Of a stretch of DNA of 64,000 bases, positions 15,724 to 24,223 are shown piece after piece; within the stretch, counting starts at the first letter, position 1; every line of letters starts with the position of its first letter. This stretch comes from Anaerolineae bacterium (GTDB lineage Bacteria; Chloroflexota; Anaerolineae; Anaerolineales; Villigracilaceae), in contig JAFLCE010000009.1 of NCBI GenBank assembly GCA_017303655.1, positions 1 through 64,000 on the forward strand, written 5' to 3'. A model generated the notes under the pieces. That model was not told the origin of the DNA, searched no databases, and saw only the letters and a program-made list of their open reading frames with translations. The position numbers and the translations under genes are program-made.

Positions 15724-15969
15724 ATGACAACTGAAATCATCACCCCCATTGCAAAATTCATTGCTGAAAAAATCCTCAAGCAACCGAGTAAGGTTATTTC
15801 CGCGGATGAGTCACTCATCTCCAGCGGGTTGATCGACTCATTCAGCTTGATGGACTTGGCACTCTTCATTGAAGATACCTTCGGCGTCCGCGTTGAAGAT
15901 ACCGAATTGAATGCAGAGACGTTTGATAATCTCAATCAATTGGCTGCATTCATTTCTTCAAGAAAATAA
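15724..15969 (+). CDS. Acyl carrier protein of the surface-acylation operon
   Basis: An 81-residue acidic four-helix carrier protein. The phosphopantetheine site is I-D-S-F-S-L with Ser near residue 40, preceded by L-I-S-S-G-L. The remainder (F-I-E-D-T-F-G-V and F-D-N-L-N-Q-L-A-A-F) is typical of stand-alone ACP/PCP proteins, including DltC. It needs a 4'-phosphopantetheinyl transferase, not seen in this window. The ligase that should load it is the next gene. It is separate from fatty acid synthesis genes, so it is likely dedicated to this pathway. Confidence 0.92.
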   Translation: MTTEIITPIAKFIAEKILKQPSKVISADESLISSGLIDSFSLMDLALFIEDTFGVRVEDTELNAETFDNLNQLAAFISSRK

Positions 15970-15978
15970 TCAATTCAC

Positions 15979-16007
15979 GTAGGGGCGCAGCAATGCTGCG
16001 CCCCTAC
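15979..16007. repeat. GTAGGGGCG palindrome
   Basis: Arms GTAGGGGCGCAGCA and TGCTGCGCCCCTAC enclose one base. It occupies the spacer between the carrier protein and ligase genes without breaking the run of genes. Confidence 0.85.
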
Positions 16008-16017
16008 TGCATCTTAA

Positions 16018-17694
16018 ATGACTCTCCCCAATCTCCTCCAACGCTCCTACCAAGAAGTCCCCAACAAGACCAGCATCATCCTGCAGCATGCTGGTCAAGC
16101 GGACAAGCCTCTCACCTATCGCGACCTGATCCACGGTGCGAATCGTTTTGCCCTGACCTACGCTCGCGAAGGCATCAAACCCGGTGAAGTAGTTATTTTG
16201 ATCCAACAGCACGGCGAGGATTTGGTCTATGCCTTTTGGGGCGCGATTCTCCATGGCGCGATTCCTTCCATTATGCCGTTCCTTACCGAGAAACTTGCGC
16301 CCGAAAAATACCGTGCCGACCTCTCTTCATTAATCTCCATCACCAAGCCAACCACCATCGTCACCTATCCAGAGTTTGAATCCGAAGTACGCAGCGCCCT
16401 TACCGAAGGCGATTCGGTTCAACATGTAATTCTGACAAACACCATCGAAGCAGAGACCGAACCGAACTTCGACAACCTACAAGGCATCAAATCTTCGCCT
16501 GAAGATATCGCCGTCCTTCAACATTCCTCGGGCACAACTGGCTTGCAAAAAGGCGTGGCGCTTTCGCATCGCGCCTTGCTCAACCAGCTCAACGCTTACA
16601 GTCAAACTCTGCGCATCGATCCCGCCAGTGACGTCATCGTTTCGTGGTTGCCGCTTTATCACGACATGGGCTTCATTGCCTGCTTCCTCATGCCTGTATT
16701 GCTGCGTATTCCACTCGTTAACATGTCGCCTTTCGACTGGGTACGCGCACCGTTTAAACTTCATCAAGCCGTTTCGCAATACAAAGGTACGCTCACCTGG
16801 CTGCCCAACTTCGCCTACAACTTCTGTGCTCACAAGATCCGCGAGCGCAACCTCGAAGGTGTGGACCTTTCCACGTGGCGCGCCATCATCAATTGCTCCG
16901 AGCCCGTCCACTTTGAAAGCCACGACCTCTTCCATGAAAAATTTTCAGCGTACGGATTGAAACAATCCGCGCTGCAAACGTGTTATGCCATGGCTGAGAA
17001 TGTCTTCGCTGTGACTCAAAGTCCATTGGATGGAATCCCAGCCGTGGATGAGATCGACCGCGAGACCTTCATGACTCAGCGCCTCGCGACTCCGCCGGTA
17101 GCTGGTCAGCCTTCGATGAAGATGACCTCGTCTGGGAATCCTCTGCCCAATACCAAAGTCCGCGTGGTGGATGCAGACTTCAACGACTTGCCCGAGCGCT
17201 CCGTCGGTGAGATCGCCGTCCAAAGCGACTGCATGCTGACCGAATACTTCAACCGCCCTGACGCGACCGAAACCGCTATCAAGAACGGCTGGTATCTGAC
17301 GGGGGATTACGGTTACATCGCAAATGGCGAGTTGTATGTTTCAGGACGCAAGAAAGACCTCATCATTGTCGGTGGCAAGAACGTGTACCCGCAAGATTTG
17401 GAGTCACTCGCCAGCGAAGTGCCTGGCGTCCATGCAGGAAGAACCGTCGCCTTCGGCATGTACGACGAAGAAGAAGGCACAGAGGAAGTCGTCATTATCG
17501 CCGAAGCAGATTCAACCGACCCGTCGGAGCAAGAGGCGATAGCGGACGCCATCCGCAAGCATGTCACGAAGAGTTCCGCTATCGCGCTGCGTCATGTCAA
17601 AGTAGTCGATGATAAATGGATCATCAAAACATCCAGCGGCAAGACGGCACGCTCCGCGAATAAAGAGAAATTTTTGAAAGAACTTGAAAAGTAA
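16018..17694 (+). CDS. Acyl-AMP ligase (FAAL-like), loads the carrier protein
   Basis: A 558-residue ANL-superfamily enzyme that would activate a carboxylic acid with ATP and transfer it to the upstream ACP. Visible motifs are A3 H-S-S-G-T-T-G-L-Q-K-G-V, A5-like region C-Y-A-M-A-E-N-V-F, A7 L-T-G-D-Y-G-Y, A8 S-G-R-K-K-D-L-I-I-V-G-G-K-N-V-Y-P-Q-D-L-E, and a C-terminal A10-like lysine in K-T-S-S-G-K-T. The A8 region followed by G-R-T-V-A-F-G-M and the N-terminal pattern are like long-chain fatty acyl-AMP ligases rather than DltA. It is the functional counterpart of DltA. The start at ATG 16018 overlaps no gene and has no strong ribosome binding site. Confidence 0.88.
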   Translation: MTLPNLLQRSYQEVPNKTSIILQHAGQADKPLTYRDLIHGANRFALTYAREGIKPGEVVILIQQHGEDLVYAFWGAILHGAIPSIMPFLTEKLAPEKYRADLSSLISITKPTTIVTYPEFESEVRSALTEGDSVQHVILTNTIEAETEPNFDNLQGIKSSPEDIAVLQHSSGTTGLQKGVALSHRALLNQLNAYSQTLRIDPASDVIVSWLPLYHDMGFIACFLMPVLLRIPLVNMSPFDWVRAPFKLHQAVSQYKGTLTWLPNFAYNFCAHKIRERNLEGVDLSTWRAIINCSEPVHFESHDLFHEKFSAYGLKQSALQTCYAMAENVFAVTQSPLDGIPAVDEIDRETFMTQRLATPPVAGQPSMKMTSSGNPLPNTKVRVVDADFNDLPERSVGEIAVQSDCMLTEYFNRPDATETAIKNGWYLTGDYGYIANGELYVSGRKKDLIIVGGKNVYPQDLESLASEVPGVHAGRTVAFGMYDEEEGTEEVVIIAEADSTDPSEQEAIADAIRKHVTKSSAIALRHVKVVDDKWIIKTSSGKTARSANKEKFLKELEK

Positions 17695-17728
17695 AAATAA
17701 ACTCGCCGGATGGCGAGTTTATTTTTAC
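17691..17728. terminator. Bidirectional terminator
   Basis: GTAAAAATAAACTCGCC and its complement around GGAT form a hairpin with U-runs on both strands. It ends the acylation operon and the convergent aminotransferase gene. Confidence 0.9.
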
Positions 17729-17732
17729 TAGT

Positions 17733-18992
17733 TTACCTTGCGATCTTTAGCAGGGCTTCTTTTAACTTTTGAACTTCATCTAATGTATTGTAGTGGACAG
17801 CTCCCACGCGCACCATGCCGCCTTTATCTTCCACGCCCAGGCGTTCGGAGACGTTGATGGCGTAGTAGTTACCGTCCCATACATAGATGTTCTCAGCGGC
17901 GAGTTTCTCCGCTACGGTGCGCGGATTCATGTCCCCAATGCGGAAGGAGAAGGTGGCGATGCGTTCGTCGAGGCGACGGGCGTCAGTGTTACCAAAGACA
18001 TGTAGCTTTGGAACAGCTTCGAGCGCGGAGAGAAGCGCACGGCTCAATTCAAATTCATAAGCATGGACGGCGGTCATCGCTTGTTTGAGAAGCAGCTTGC
18101 GTCCGCTGTAGCCTTGTTGACTCAACTCACTTGCATAGTCACCGCCGAACTCCTTGCCGAGCCATTCAAAATATTCGATAGCGCCGAGGATGCCCGCGAT
18201 GCCTTCGTGATTCTGTGTGCCGGTTTCGAACTTGCCGGGGAGTTTGTTGGTGGCAGGACGCACTTTGTACGCGACGAGTTTTTCAAGCAAGTCACGCTTC
18301 CCGTATAAAATGCCCGCATGCGGACCAAAATACTTATAAGAGGAAGAGACCAAAAAATCACAGCCGATTTTTTGCACATCCATCGGACCATGCACGGCGT
18401 ATTGAACGGCATCCACGTAGACGAGGGCACCAGCATCATGTGCCATTTTTGTGATCTTCTCGATGGGATTCAACGTTCCCAGCGAGTTGGAGGCATACCC
18501 AACAGCGACCAGCTTCGGCTTGCGTTCGAGCGCTTTCTGCATGCTTTCCATATTGAGCGTGCCGTCTTCCACATCAAAATCCACCCAGTTGACTTTCACA
18601 CCTTTGTCTAACGCGGCTAACACCCACGGCGTAACGTTGGCGTCATGGTCGAGGCGGGTGAGCACGATCTCATCGCCTTCCTTCCAATCACGAGAAATGG
18701 AGCGACTGATATGTAATGTGAGCGTGGTCATGTTATTGCCAAAGACGATTTCTTCGGCAGAGGCGGCATTGTAAAAATCTGCCATGGCTTGGTGGGCTTC
18801 ATCCAGCACGGCGTCTGAGGCAATGCTGGTGGCAAATGCGCCCTCGTGATTGGCGTTATTTTCAATGAGATACTTTGTGATGCGGTCGAGTGATTGTTTG
18901 GCGATCTGTGTGCCGCCAGGGTTATCGAAGAAAATGGCATTGCGATTTAAAGACGGGAATTGCTGACGAATGGTATCAAGATTCAGTGACAT
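17733..18992 (-). CDS. Cysteine desulfurase-like class V aminotransferase
   Basis: A 419-residue PLP enzyme. The PLP-lysine motif is S-S-S-Y-K-Y-F-G-P-H, with V-D-A-V-Q-Y-A-V-H earlier binding the cofactor. The whole pattern, with M-V-R-V-G-A-V-H-Y-N-T at the end, is that of the cysteine desulfurase-like (TIGR01976-type) group. The flexible loop with the catalytic Cys of true SufS/IscS is not recognisable, so a desulfurase role is uncertain. No suf or isc genes are nearby. The start ATG 18992 has GAGGAG upstream. Confidence 0.85.
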   Translation of the reverse strand: MSLNLDTIRQQFPSLNRNAIFFDNPGGTQIAKQSLDRITKYLIENNANHEGAFATSIASDAVLDEAHQAMADFYNAASAEEIVFGNNMTTLTLHISRSISRDWKEGDEIVLTRLDHDANVTPWVLAALDKGVKVNWVDFDVEDGTLNMESMQKALERKPKLVAVGYASNSLGTLNPIEKITKMAHDAGALVYVDAVQYAVHGPMDVQKIGCDFLVSSSYKYFGPHAGILYGKRDLLEKLVAYKVRPATNKLPGKFETGTQNHEGIAGILGAIEYFEWLGKEFGGDYASELSQQGYSGRKLLLKQAMTAVHAYEFELSRALLSALEAVPKLHVFGNTDARRLDERIATFSFRIGDMNPRTVAEKLAAENIYVWDGNYYAINVSERLGVEDKGGMVRVGAVHYNTLDEVQKLKEALLKIAR

Positions 18993-19067
18993 GCGGATGA
19001 GCTCCTCAAATGAATTTCAGACAAACGAGTACTATACTGAAATTGTACCCCACCGAAAGGAGCTTCT

Positions 19068-19490
19068 ATGTTTGAAAGAATCCTGCTCGCTGTGGACGGT
19101 TCAGAACACGCCCTCCACGCTACCCGCAAAGCCGCCGAACTGGCGCGCCTGATGAAACCCGTTGAGTTTCGAATCGTCGTCGCTTATGACCCCATTCCGC
19201 TGTATCTCGGCGAACCGAATATGCAGATCGTGATTACCAATCGCAAAGGGGAAGCCGAAGAAATTCTGGCTGCCGCTATCAAAGAAGTTGGCACGGTGCC
19301 TTGCGAGATCCACACCGAAATCCTTGAAGGCGACCCAGCCAGTGCTATTCTTGAAGTGGCGAATGTACGCAAAAGTGATGTGATCGTGATGGGCTCGCGC
19401 GGCTTGGGCAGGTTGGCAGGCTTGTTGCTCGGCAGTACGAGTCAGAAAGTCGTCTCGCACGCGCCTTGCCCGGTATTAATTGTTAGATAA
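19068..19490 (+). CDS. Universal stress protein, UspA family
   Basis: A 140-residue single Usp domain. It opens with I-L-L-A-V-D-G-S-E-H and carries the ATP-binding pattern G-S-R-G-L-G-R-L-A-G-L-L-L-G-S-T-S near the C-terminus, so it is probably an ATP-binding type. A-P-C-P-V-L-I-V-R ends the protein, as is usual. AAGGAG precedes the ATG. TATACT lies at about 19032. It stands alone, divergent from the aminotransferase gene. Confidence 0.93.
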   Translation: MFERILLAVDGSEHALHATRKAAELARLMKPVEFRIVVAYDPIPLYLGEPNMQIVITNRKGEAEEILAAAIKEVGTVPCEIHTEILEGDPASAILEVANVRKSDVIVMGSRGLGRLAGLLLGSTSQKVVSHAPCPVLIVR

Positions 19491-19494
19491 AAAA

Positions 19495-19521
19495 GTAGGT
19501 CACGCTTCAAGCGTGACCTAC
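19495..19521. repeat. GTAGGTCACGC palindrome, probable bidirectional terminator
   Basis: Arms GTAGGTCACGCTT and AAGCGTGACCTAC around one base. It lies between convergent genes and includes the last bases of mobA. Confidence 0.75.
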
Positions 19522-20108
19522 TTGGCTAATTGTTCAGCTTTCTCAAATTCTTCGGGGGTGTTCACGTTCCAGAAACATAACCCGGATGGGTCGAAGGCTT
19601 TCAATTCATCTGGCGATAATTCTCTCACTTTCGCCTGCGGGAACCAGGCGATGACTTTCCATTTATCTTCGTTGATCGCAGCTTCGATGGCGGGCAGACA
19701 AGTCTCACGGCGATACAAGGCATGGAAGGGTTCATAGCCTTCGTCTGTTTTGGCGATGACGGCATCCGCCTCTTCCTTAACGATGAGCCTGTATGCGCTT
19801 TCAAAGAAGCTTATACTGGCGAAGGGCATATCACAAGCCACAACGGCGACATACTCATGGCTGGCAGATGCGATGGCAGTGTAGAGTCCGCCTAAGGCGC
19901 CGCGCCCCGGCTTGAGGTCTGCTACGAGGCGGGTATTAAGAAAAATGTAGTCTTTGGGGCGATTCGTCGTTACAATCAACTCATCTGCAATTGGGCTCAG
20001 CCGTTCAACTACGCGTTGAATAAGCGGCTTGCCAAGGAATGGCTTAAGTGCCTTATCTTCGCCCATGCGGGAAGATTGTCCGCCTGCTTGTACGACTACG
20101 GTTAACAT
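19518..20108 (-). CDS. mobA: Molybdenum cofactor guanylyltransferase
   Basis: MobA adds GMP to molybdopterin to make the bis-MGD cofactor precursor. The 196-residue nucleotidyltransferase begins V-V-Q-A-G-G-Q-S-S-R-M-G-E-D-K, the signature of the family, and has the metal-binding A-C-D-M-P-F. I start it at ATG 20108, not at an earlier codon, because the Rossmann-like strand follows at once. A TATAAT box six bases upstream and no Shine-Dalgarno suggest a leaderless mRNA. Its presence implies that Mo/W enzymes exist elsewhere in the genome. Confidence 0.9.
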   Translation of the reverse strand: MLTVVVQAGGQSSRMGEDKALKPFLGKPLIQRVVERLSPIADELIVTTNRPKDYIFLNTRLVADLKPGRGALGGLYTAIASASHEYVAVVACDMPFASISFFESAYRLIVKEEADAVIAKTDEGYEPFHALYRRETCLPAIEAAINEDKWKVIAWFPQAKVRELSPDELKAFDPSGLCFWNVNTPEEFEKAEQLAK

Positions 20109-20114
20109 GAATAT

Positions 20115-20120
20115 ATTATA
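20115..20120 (-). promoter_or_regulatory. -10 box of mobA, leaderless start
   Basis: TATAAT on the minus strand, six bases before the mobA ATG. Confidence 0.6.
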
Positions 20121-20155
20121 TAGTAGGAAGTGGCGCGACTGGAGTGCGACATAGT

Positions 20156-21265
20156 ATGAATGCTCTGGCAAACCGACTTGACCGCTTAACCCTTGAAGGT
20201 GAGTTGTACGAAAAGCTCGCCGATGATGCTGTGCGTTGTTTTGCGTGTGGGCATCGCTGTCTCATTCGCGAGGGGAAGCGCGGAATTTGTCAGGTACGTT
20301 TTAATAAAGGTGGAAAGTTAATGGTGCCGCACGGTTATGTGGCGGCGTTGCAAAGTGACCCGATTGAGAAAAAACCATTTTCGCATGTGTTACCCGGTTC
20401 CACTGCGTTGACCTTCGGCATGCTTGGCTGTGATTATCACTGCGGGTATTGTCAGAACTGGCTGACCTCGCAAGCCATGCGCGACCCAGCTTCGGATGTG
20501 TCGGCGCAGTTCATCCGTGAGTTGACGCCAGAGGATATCCTATCCTATGCTCAGCAGACGAAGGCTGCGGTGGTGGTCTCTTCTTACAATGAGCCGCTCA
20601 TCACCAGCGAGTGGGCTGTGGAAATATTCAAAGTAGCCAAAGCGAACGGGCTGATGTGCGCCTACGTTTCCAACGGCAACAACACGCCCGAAGTGATGGA
20701 CTATATCGCTCCGTATCTATCTGCCTATAAAGTGGATTTGAAGTGTATGAGCGATAAGAACTACCGTCAACTCGGCGGGACATTGCAACATACGCTAGAT
20801 GGCATCAAACGCGCACGCGAACATGGCTTGTGGGTGGAAGTGGTCACCTTGGTGATTCCCGGTTTCAATGACTCAAATGAAGAGTTATGGGATGCGGCGC
20901 GTTTTCTGGCTGAAGTTTCAGAAGATATTCCCTGGCATGTGACCGCTTTCCATAAAGACTATAAAATGACCGAGCCAGATAACACAGATGCGAAGACTCT
21001 CATCCGTGCGGCAGAGATTGGGCGCGAGGCGGGACTCAAATTTGTGTATGCAGGCAATTTGCCGGGAACCGTCGGGGAGTATGAAGATACCCTTTGCCCG
21101 AAGTGCAACTATCGGCTGGTGCAGAGGCGGGGGTATGTCATCAAGGAGTACAACATCACGGGGGAGGGAAACTGCCCAAAATGCGGCGAATCCATCCCTG
21201 GAGTATGGCCAACAGACCCTTCTCAGGTAGGGTTAAATGGAAAAGGGCTTCCGAGTCCCTTGTGA
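20156..21265 (+). CDS. Radical SAM enzyme, AmmeMemoRadiSam/PflA-like
   Basis: A radical SAM protein of about 369 residues. The cluster motif is C-D-Y-H-C-G-Y-C-Q-N-W near residue 91. An N-terminal C-x-x-C-x(3)-C zinc-like set (C-F-A-C-G-H-R-C) and a C-terminal pair of C-x-x-C (C-P-K-C and C-P-K-C-G) flank the barrel. This layout matches the radical SAM component of the AmmeMemoRadiSam system, related to pyruvate formate-lyase activases. The AMMECR1 and Memo partners are not in this window. A GTG at 20144 is an alternative start. It diverges from mobA. Confidence 0.85.
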   Translation: MNALANRLDRLTLEGELYEKLADDAVRCFACGHRCLIREGKRGICQVRFNKGGKLMVPHGYVAALQSDPIEKKPFSHVLPGSTALTFGMLGCDYHCGYCQNWLTSQAMRDPASDVSAQFIRELTPEDILSYAQQTKAAVVVSSYNEPLITSEWAVEIFKVAKANGLMCAYVSNGNNTPEVMDYIAPYLSAYKVDLKCMSDKNYRQLGGTLQHTLDGIKRAREHGLWVEVVTLVIPGFNDSNEELWDAARFLAEVSEDIPWHVTAFHKDYKMTEPDNTDAKTLIRAAEIGREAGLKFVYAGNLPGTVGEYEDTLCPKCNYRLVQRRGYVIKEYNITGEGNCPKCGESIPGVWPTDPSQVGLNGKGLPSPL

Positions 21266-21272
21266 ATCGCGG

Positions 21273-21278
21273 TATAAT
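21273..21278 (+). promoter_or_regulatory. -10 box of the peptide ABC operon
   Basis: TATAAT at 21273-21278, before a leader of about 50 bases that ends in GGAGGAG ahead of ATG 21336. Confidence 0.5.
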
Positions 21279-21335
21279 CACAAATCATTTTGCGCGGCAA
21301 AATGAAAATACCTACTCTCTATTGGAGGAGAACCT

Positions 21336-23135
21336 ATGAAACGAAATCTATTCGCTTTGCTTTCGTTATTGGTGCTCGCGAGCATGTTGCTCGCAGCTTG
21401 CGGTGGCGCGCCTGAAGCCACTGAAGCCGCACCCGCCGAAACGGAAGCCCCTGCAGCCACTGAAGAAGCTGCTGCAACTGAAGAAGCCCCCATGGGCCCG
21501 GTCGGCACTGAGCCGATTGCGTTCCCCGATGGCGGCAAGTCTGTAACTGGTGCGTTTGACCAGGAACCCGATGCAGTTGTGCCCTACTTCACCCAGATGT
21601 CCTATGCGATTTGGACGACCCAGTTGACTCTCGCTGGCTTGGGCGAATGGGATGCCGAAGGCAATTTCATTCCTGAATTGGCTGCTGAACTTCCCTCCGC
21701 TGATAACGGCGGCGTTTCTGCTGATGGTCTTACCATCACCTGGAAACTCAAGGAAGGTCTGTACTGGTCTGATGGCGAACCTCTGACCTCTGCTGATGTC
21801 AAGTTCACCTGGGAATTCGTGATGGATCCCGGCAATGCCGTTTCCACTCGTTCCGGCTATGACAAAATCGAAAGCATTGAGACTCCTGATGACACCACCG
21901 TGATCATCAAGTTCGCGGAACTCTTCCCGCCTTGGCCCACCCTCTTCACCCAGGGTCCTAACAATACCGGTGCCATTGTGCCCATGCACATCCTCGAAGG
22001 CGTCACCGCTGCCGAGAGCGATCCGTTCACCCGCCACCCCACCGTGGGCTCCGGTCCGTTCGTGATCACTGAATGGGTGCCCGGCGACTACATGACCCTG
22101 CTCCCCAACCCGAACTTCTACAAGGGTCGTGCAGTACTTGATCGCATCCAGATCCGCTTCGTGGCTGACTCTGCCGCGGCTCTTGCTGCTCTCCAGACCG
22201 GCGATGTGGACTTCTACCCGAACTTCTCTGAAGGTGACATTGCCACCCTCGAGTCCCTCTCCCCGGATGTTGTGTTGACCGTAGATCCCGGTTCCAACTT
22301 CGAACATTACTTCTTCAACATGGGTCGCACCGAAGGTGTTGACGGCCGCGGTGCGGCTGACAACGAAGGCTTCTGCCCCTTCAAGGACGTCCGCGTCCGC
22401 AAGGCGATTGCCCTCGGCATCGACCGCCAGGCGATTGTTGAGAACCTGCTCGCTGGTAAGACCGACGTGTCTGTGAGCCAATGGCCGAACAGCAGCTGGA
22501 CCAACACCAACCTTACCGTGGATGCTTATGATCCCGAAGGTGCTGCTGCACTGCTCGATGAAGCTGGTTACACCCTTGGTGCCGATGGCATCCGCGCTGG
22601 CGAATGCAATGGCGAACAGGTGAAACTCTCCTTCAACTTCGAAACCACCACCGCCCCGATTCGCATCGACATTGCCACGGCAGCTCAGGCTGACCTCGCC
22701 AAGATCGGTGTTGAATTCACCCCGATCCACACCCCTGCCGGTACCTTCTTCGGTCAGTATGTGGATGGTGGTCCTCTCACCACCGGTAACTACGATATGG
22801 GTGGTTACACCACTGGTTTCTACCCCGATCCGTACTACGATGGTTACAAGTGCGAAAACATCCCGACCGCTGGTAACCCAAGCGGCACCAACTGGTACCA
22901 CTTGTGTGACCCTGCCCTGTCTGACCTGCTCGAGTCCTCACTCGCCACGGTTGACCCTGCAGCCCGCAAGGCGATCTATGACGAAGCCCAGGCGTACATT
23001 GCTGAGAACTACTATGTGATCATGATGTACTCCCGCGCGAACGTTATCGGTTCCACCCCTCGCTTCCAGTTCGGCGAATCCGGTGGTTACTCCCACATTT
23101 TCTGGCAAGCTGAAACCTGGGACATCACCGAGTAA
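21336..23135 (+). CDS. ABC transporter solute-binding lipoprotein, family 5 (peptide/nickel)
   Basis: A 599-residue lipoprotein: signal with lipobox L-L-A-A-C at residues 18-22, an Ala/Glu/Thr/Pro linker to about residue 55, then an SBP_bac_5 domain. Family marks include W-K-L-K-E-G-L-Y-W-S-D-G-E-P-L-T-S-A-D-V and V-R-K-A-I-A-L-G-I-D-R. It binds oligopeptides or similar ligands outside the membrane and hands them to the two permeases downstream. Third codon positions are strongly C/G-biased compared with neighbours, which suggests high expression and creates a long antisense shadow frame. Confidence 0.93.
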   Translation: MKRNLFALLSLLVLASMLLAACGGAPEATEAAPAETEAPAATEEAAATEEAPMGPVGTEPIAFPDGGKSVTGAFDQEPDAVVPYFTQMSYAIWTTQLTLAGLGEWDAEGNFIPELAAELPSADNGGVSADGLTITWKLKEGLYWSDGEPLTSADVKFTWEFVMDPGNAVSTRSGYDKIESIETPDDTTVIIKFAELFPPWPTLFTQGPNNTGAIVPMHILEGVTAAESDPFTRHPTVGSGPFVITEWVPGDYMTLLPNPNFYKGRAVLDRIQIRFVADSAAALAALQTGDVDFYPNFSEGDIATLESLSPDVVLTVDPGSNFEHYFFNMGRTEGVDGRGAADNEGFCPFKDVRVRKAIALGIDRQAIVENLLAGKTDVSVSQWPNSSWTNTNLTVDAYDPEGAAALLDEAGYTLGADGIRAGECNGEQVKLSFNFETTTAPIRIDIATAAQADLAKIGVEFTPIHTPAGTFFGQYVDGGPLTTGNYDMGGYTTGFYPDPYYDGYKCENIPTAGNPSGTNWYHLCDPALSDLLESSLATVDPAARKAIYDEAQAYIAENYYVIMMYSRANVIGSTPRFQFGESGGYSHIFWQAETWDITE

Positions 23136-23162
23136 TTTGCAAGTGTAATATTGATGTAAAAA

Positions 23163-23190
23163 CGAGAGGCAGGGTCCCCCCTGCCTCTCG
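23163..23190 (+). terminator. Hairpin between binding protein and permease genes
   Basis: CGAGAGGCAGGG and CCCTGCCTCTCG around TCCC. There is no U-run, so it may act as an mRNA stabiliser or partial terminator, keeping binding-protein mRNA more abundant than permease mRNA. Confidence 0.7.
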
Positions 23191-23249
23191 CCCAAGATAG
23201 TACATGCATTACAGCAACTCATTTTGTGTTTTATTGCTGGAGGCTCCCC

Positions 23250-24209
23250 ATGTGGACTTATATCTTACGGCGTTCGTTTCAAGCCCTTTTTACGCTTTTG
23301 ATCATTACTGTACTTTGTTTTCTTCTCACCCGTTTTTCGGGTGATCCTCTTGCGCAATACGCTGCCAACCCGCGCATGAGTGCCGAAGATAAAGAAGCCC
23401 TGAAAGAACGGCTCGGTCTGAATGACCCACTTTATGTTCAATACTTTAAGTGGCTCGGGCTTGCCATTCAGGGTGACTTGGGGAATTCCTTCTTTGCCCG
23501 TCAGCCTGTAAGTGAAATGATCGGGCAGCGGCTTCCCAATACCCTCATCTTGATGCTTAGTGCAGAGATAATCACCGTTTCATTTGCTTTGTTATTGGGC
23601 ATCATCTCCGCTGTGAAGCAATATTCTTTTTGGGATAATGCGATCACAACGTTTTCATTCATTGGTTTTTCAATCCCGATCTTCTTTAGTGCTCTGGGAC
23701 TTATGTTGATCTTCGCCGTTCAGTTCAAAGAATGGGGGCTGCCGTATCTGCCCACGGGGGCCGCAGTTTGGGATAAATCAGACCCGGTCGAATACATAAG
23801 GAATTTGATCCTGCCTGTAGCTGCCCTTGCTTTTGTGAACACAGCCGGTTATTCCCGCTTTGTTCGTACCAGCATCTTGGAAGTACTAGGCTTGGATTAC
23901 ATCCGCACTGCCCGCGCAAAAGGACTCACCAGCCGCGCCGTGCTCTTCAAACATGCGCTTCGCAACGCCGCTCTGCCATTGGTCACCATCGTCGGGCTGG
24001 ATATTCCCTTCTTGCTGGGAGGTGCCATCGTGACCGAATCGGTCTTCTCTTGGCCCGGCATGGGACGCTTGTTCTGGGAATATGCCCAACGCAGTGATTA
24101 CCCTGTCGTTCTCGGCATTTTGTTGATTATCTCTCTAGCTGTCGTGGTGTTGACGATCGTCACTGATGTCATCTACACCTTTGTCGACCCACGCATTCGC
24201 CTGGGTTAA
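23250..24209 (+). CDS. Peptide ABC transporter permease, DppB type
   Basis: A 319-residue membrane protein with six TM helices and the DppB-type N-terminus (Y-I-L-R-R-S-F-Q-A-L-F-T-L-L). The EAA loop reads Y-I-R-T-A-R-A-K-G-L with F-K-H-A-L-R-N-A after it, where the ATPase docks. I start it at ATG 23250, after GGAGG and spacing of six, rather than at an upstream codon. It follows its binding protein and precedes the DppC-type permease. Confidence 0.93.
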   Translation: MWTYILRRSFQALFTLLIITVLCFLLTRFSGDPLAQYAANPRMSAEDKEALKERLGLNDPLYVQYFKWLGLAIQGDLGNSFFARQPVSEMIGQRLPNTLILMLSAEIITVSFALLLGIISAVKQYSFWDNAITTFSFIGFSIPIFFSALGLMLIFAVQFKEWGLPYLPTGAAVWDKSDPVEYIRNLILPVAALAFVNTAGYSRFVRTSILEVLGLDYIRTARAKGLTSRAVLFKHALRNAALPLVTIVGLDIPFLLGGAIVTESVFSWPGMGRLFWEYAQRSDYPVVLGILLIISLAVVVLTIVTDVIYTFVDPRIRLG

Positions 24210-24223
24210 TAGGAGAAGTATAA

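Noticed and set aside
21366-22901. 511-codon open frame opposite the peptide-binding protein gene
   Set aside because: It is the shadow of a gene with strong G/C bias in third positions. It has no ribosome binding site and a low-complexity Gly/Val/His-rich product.
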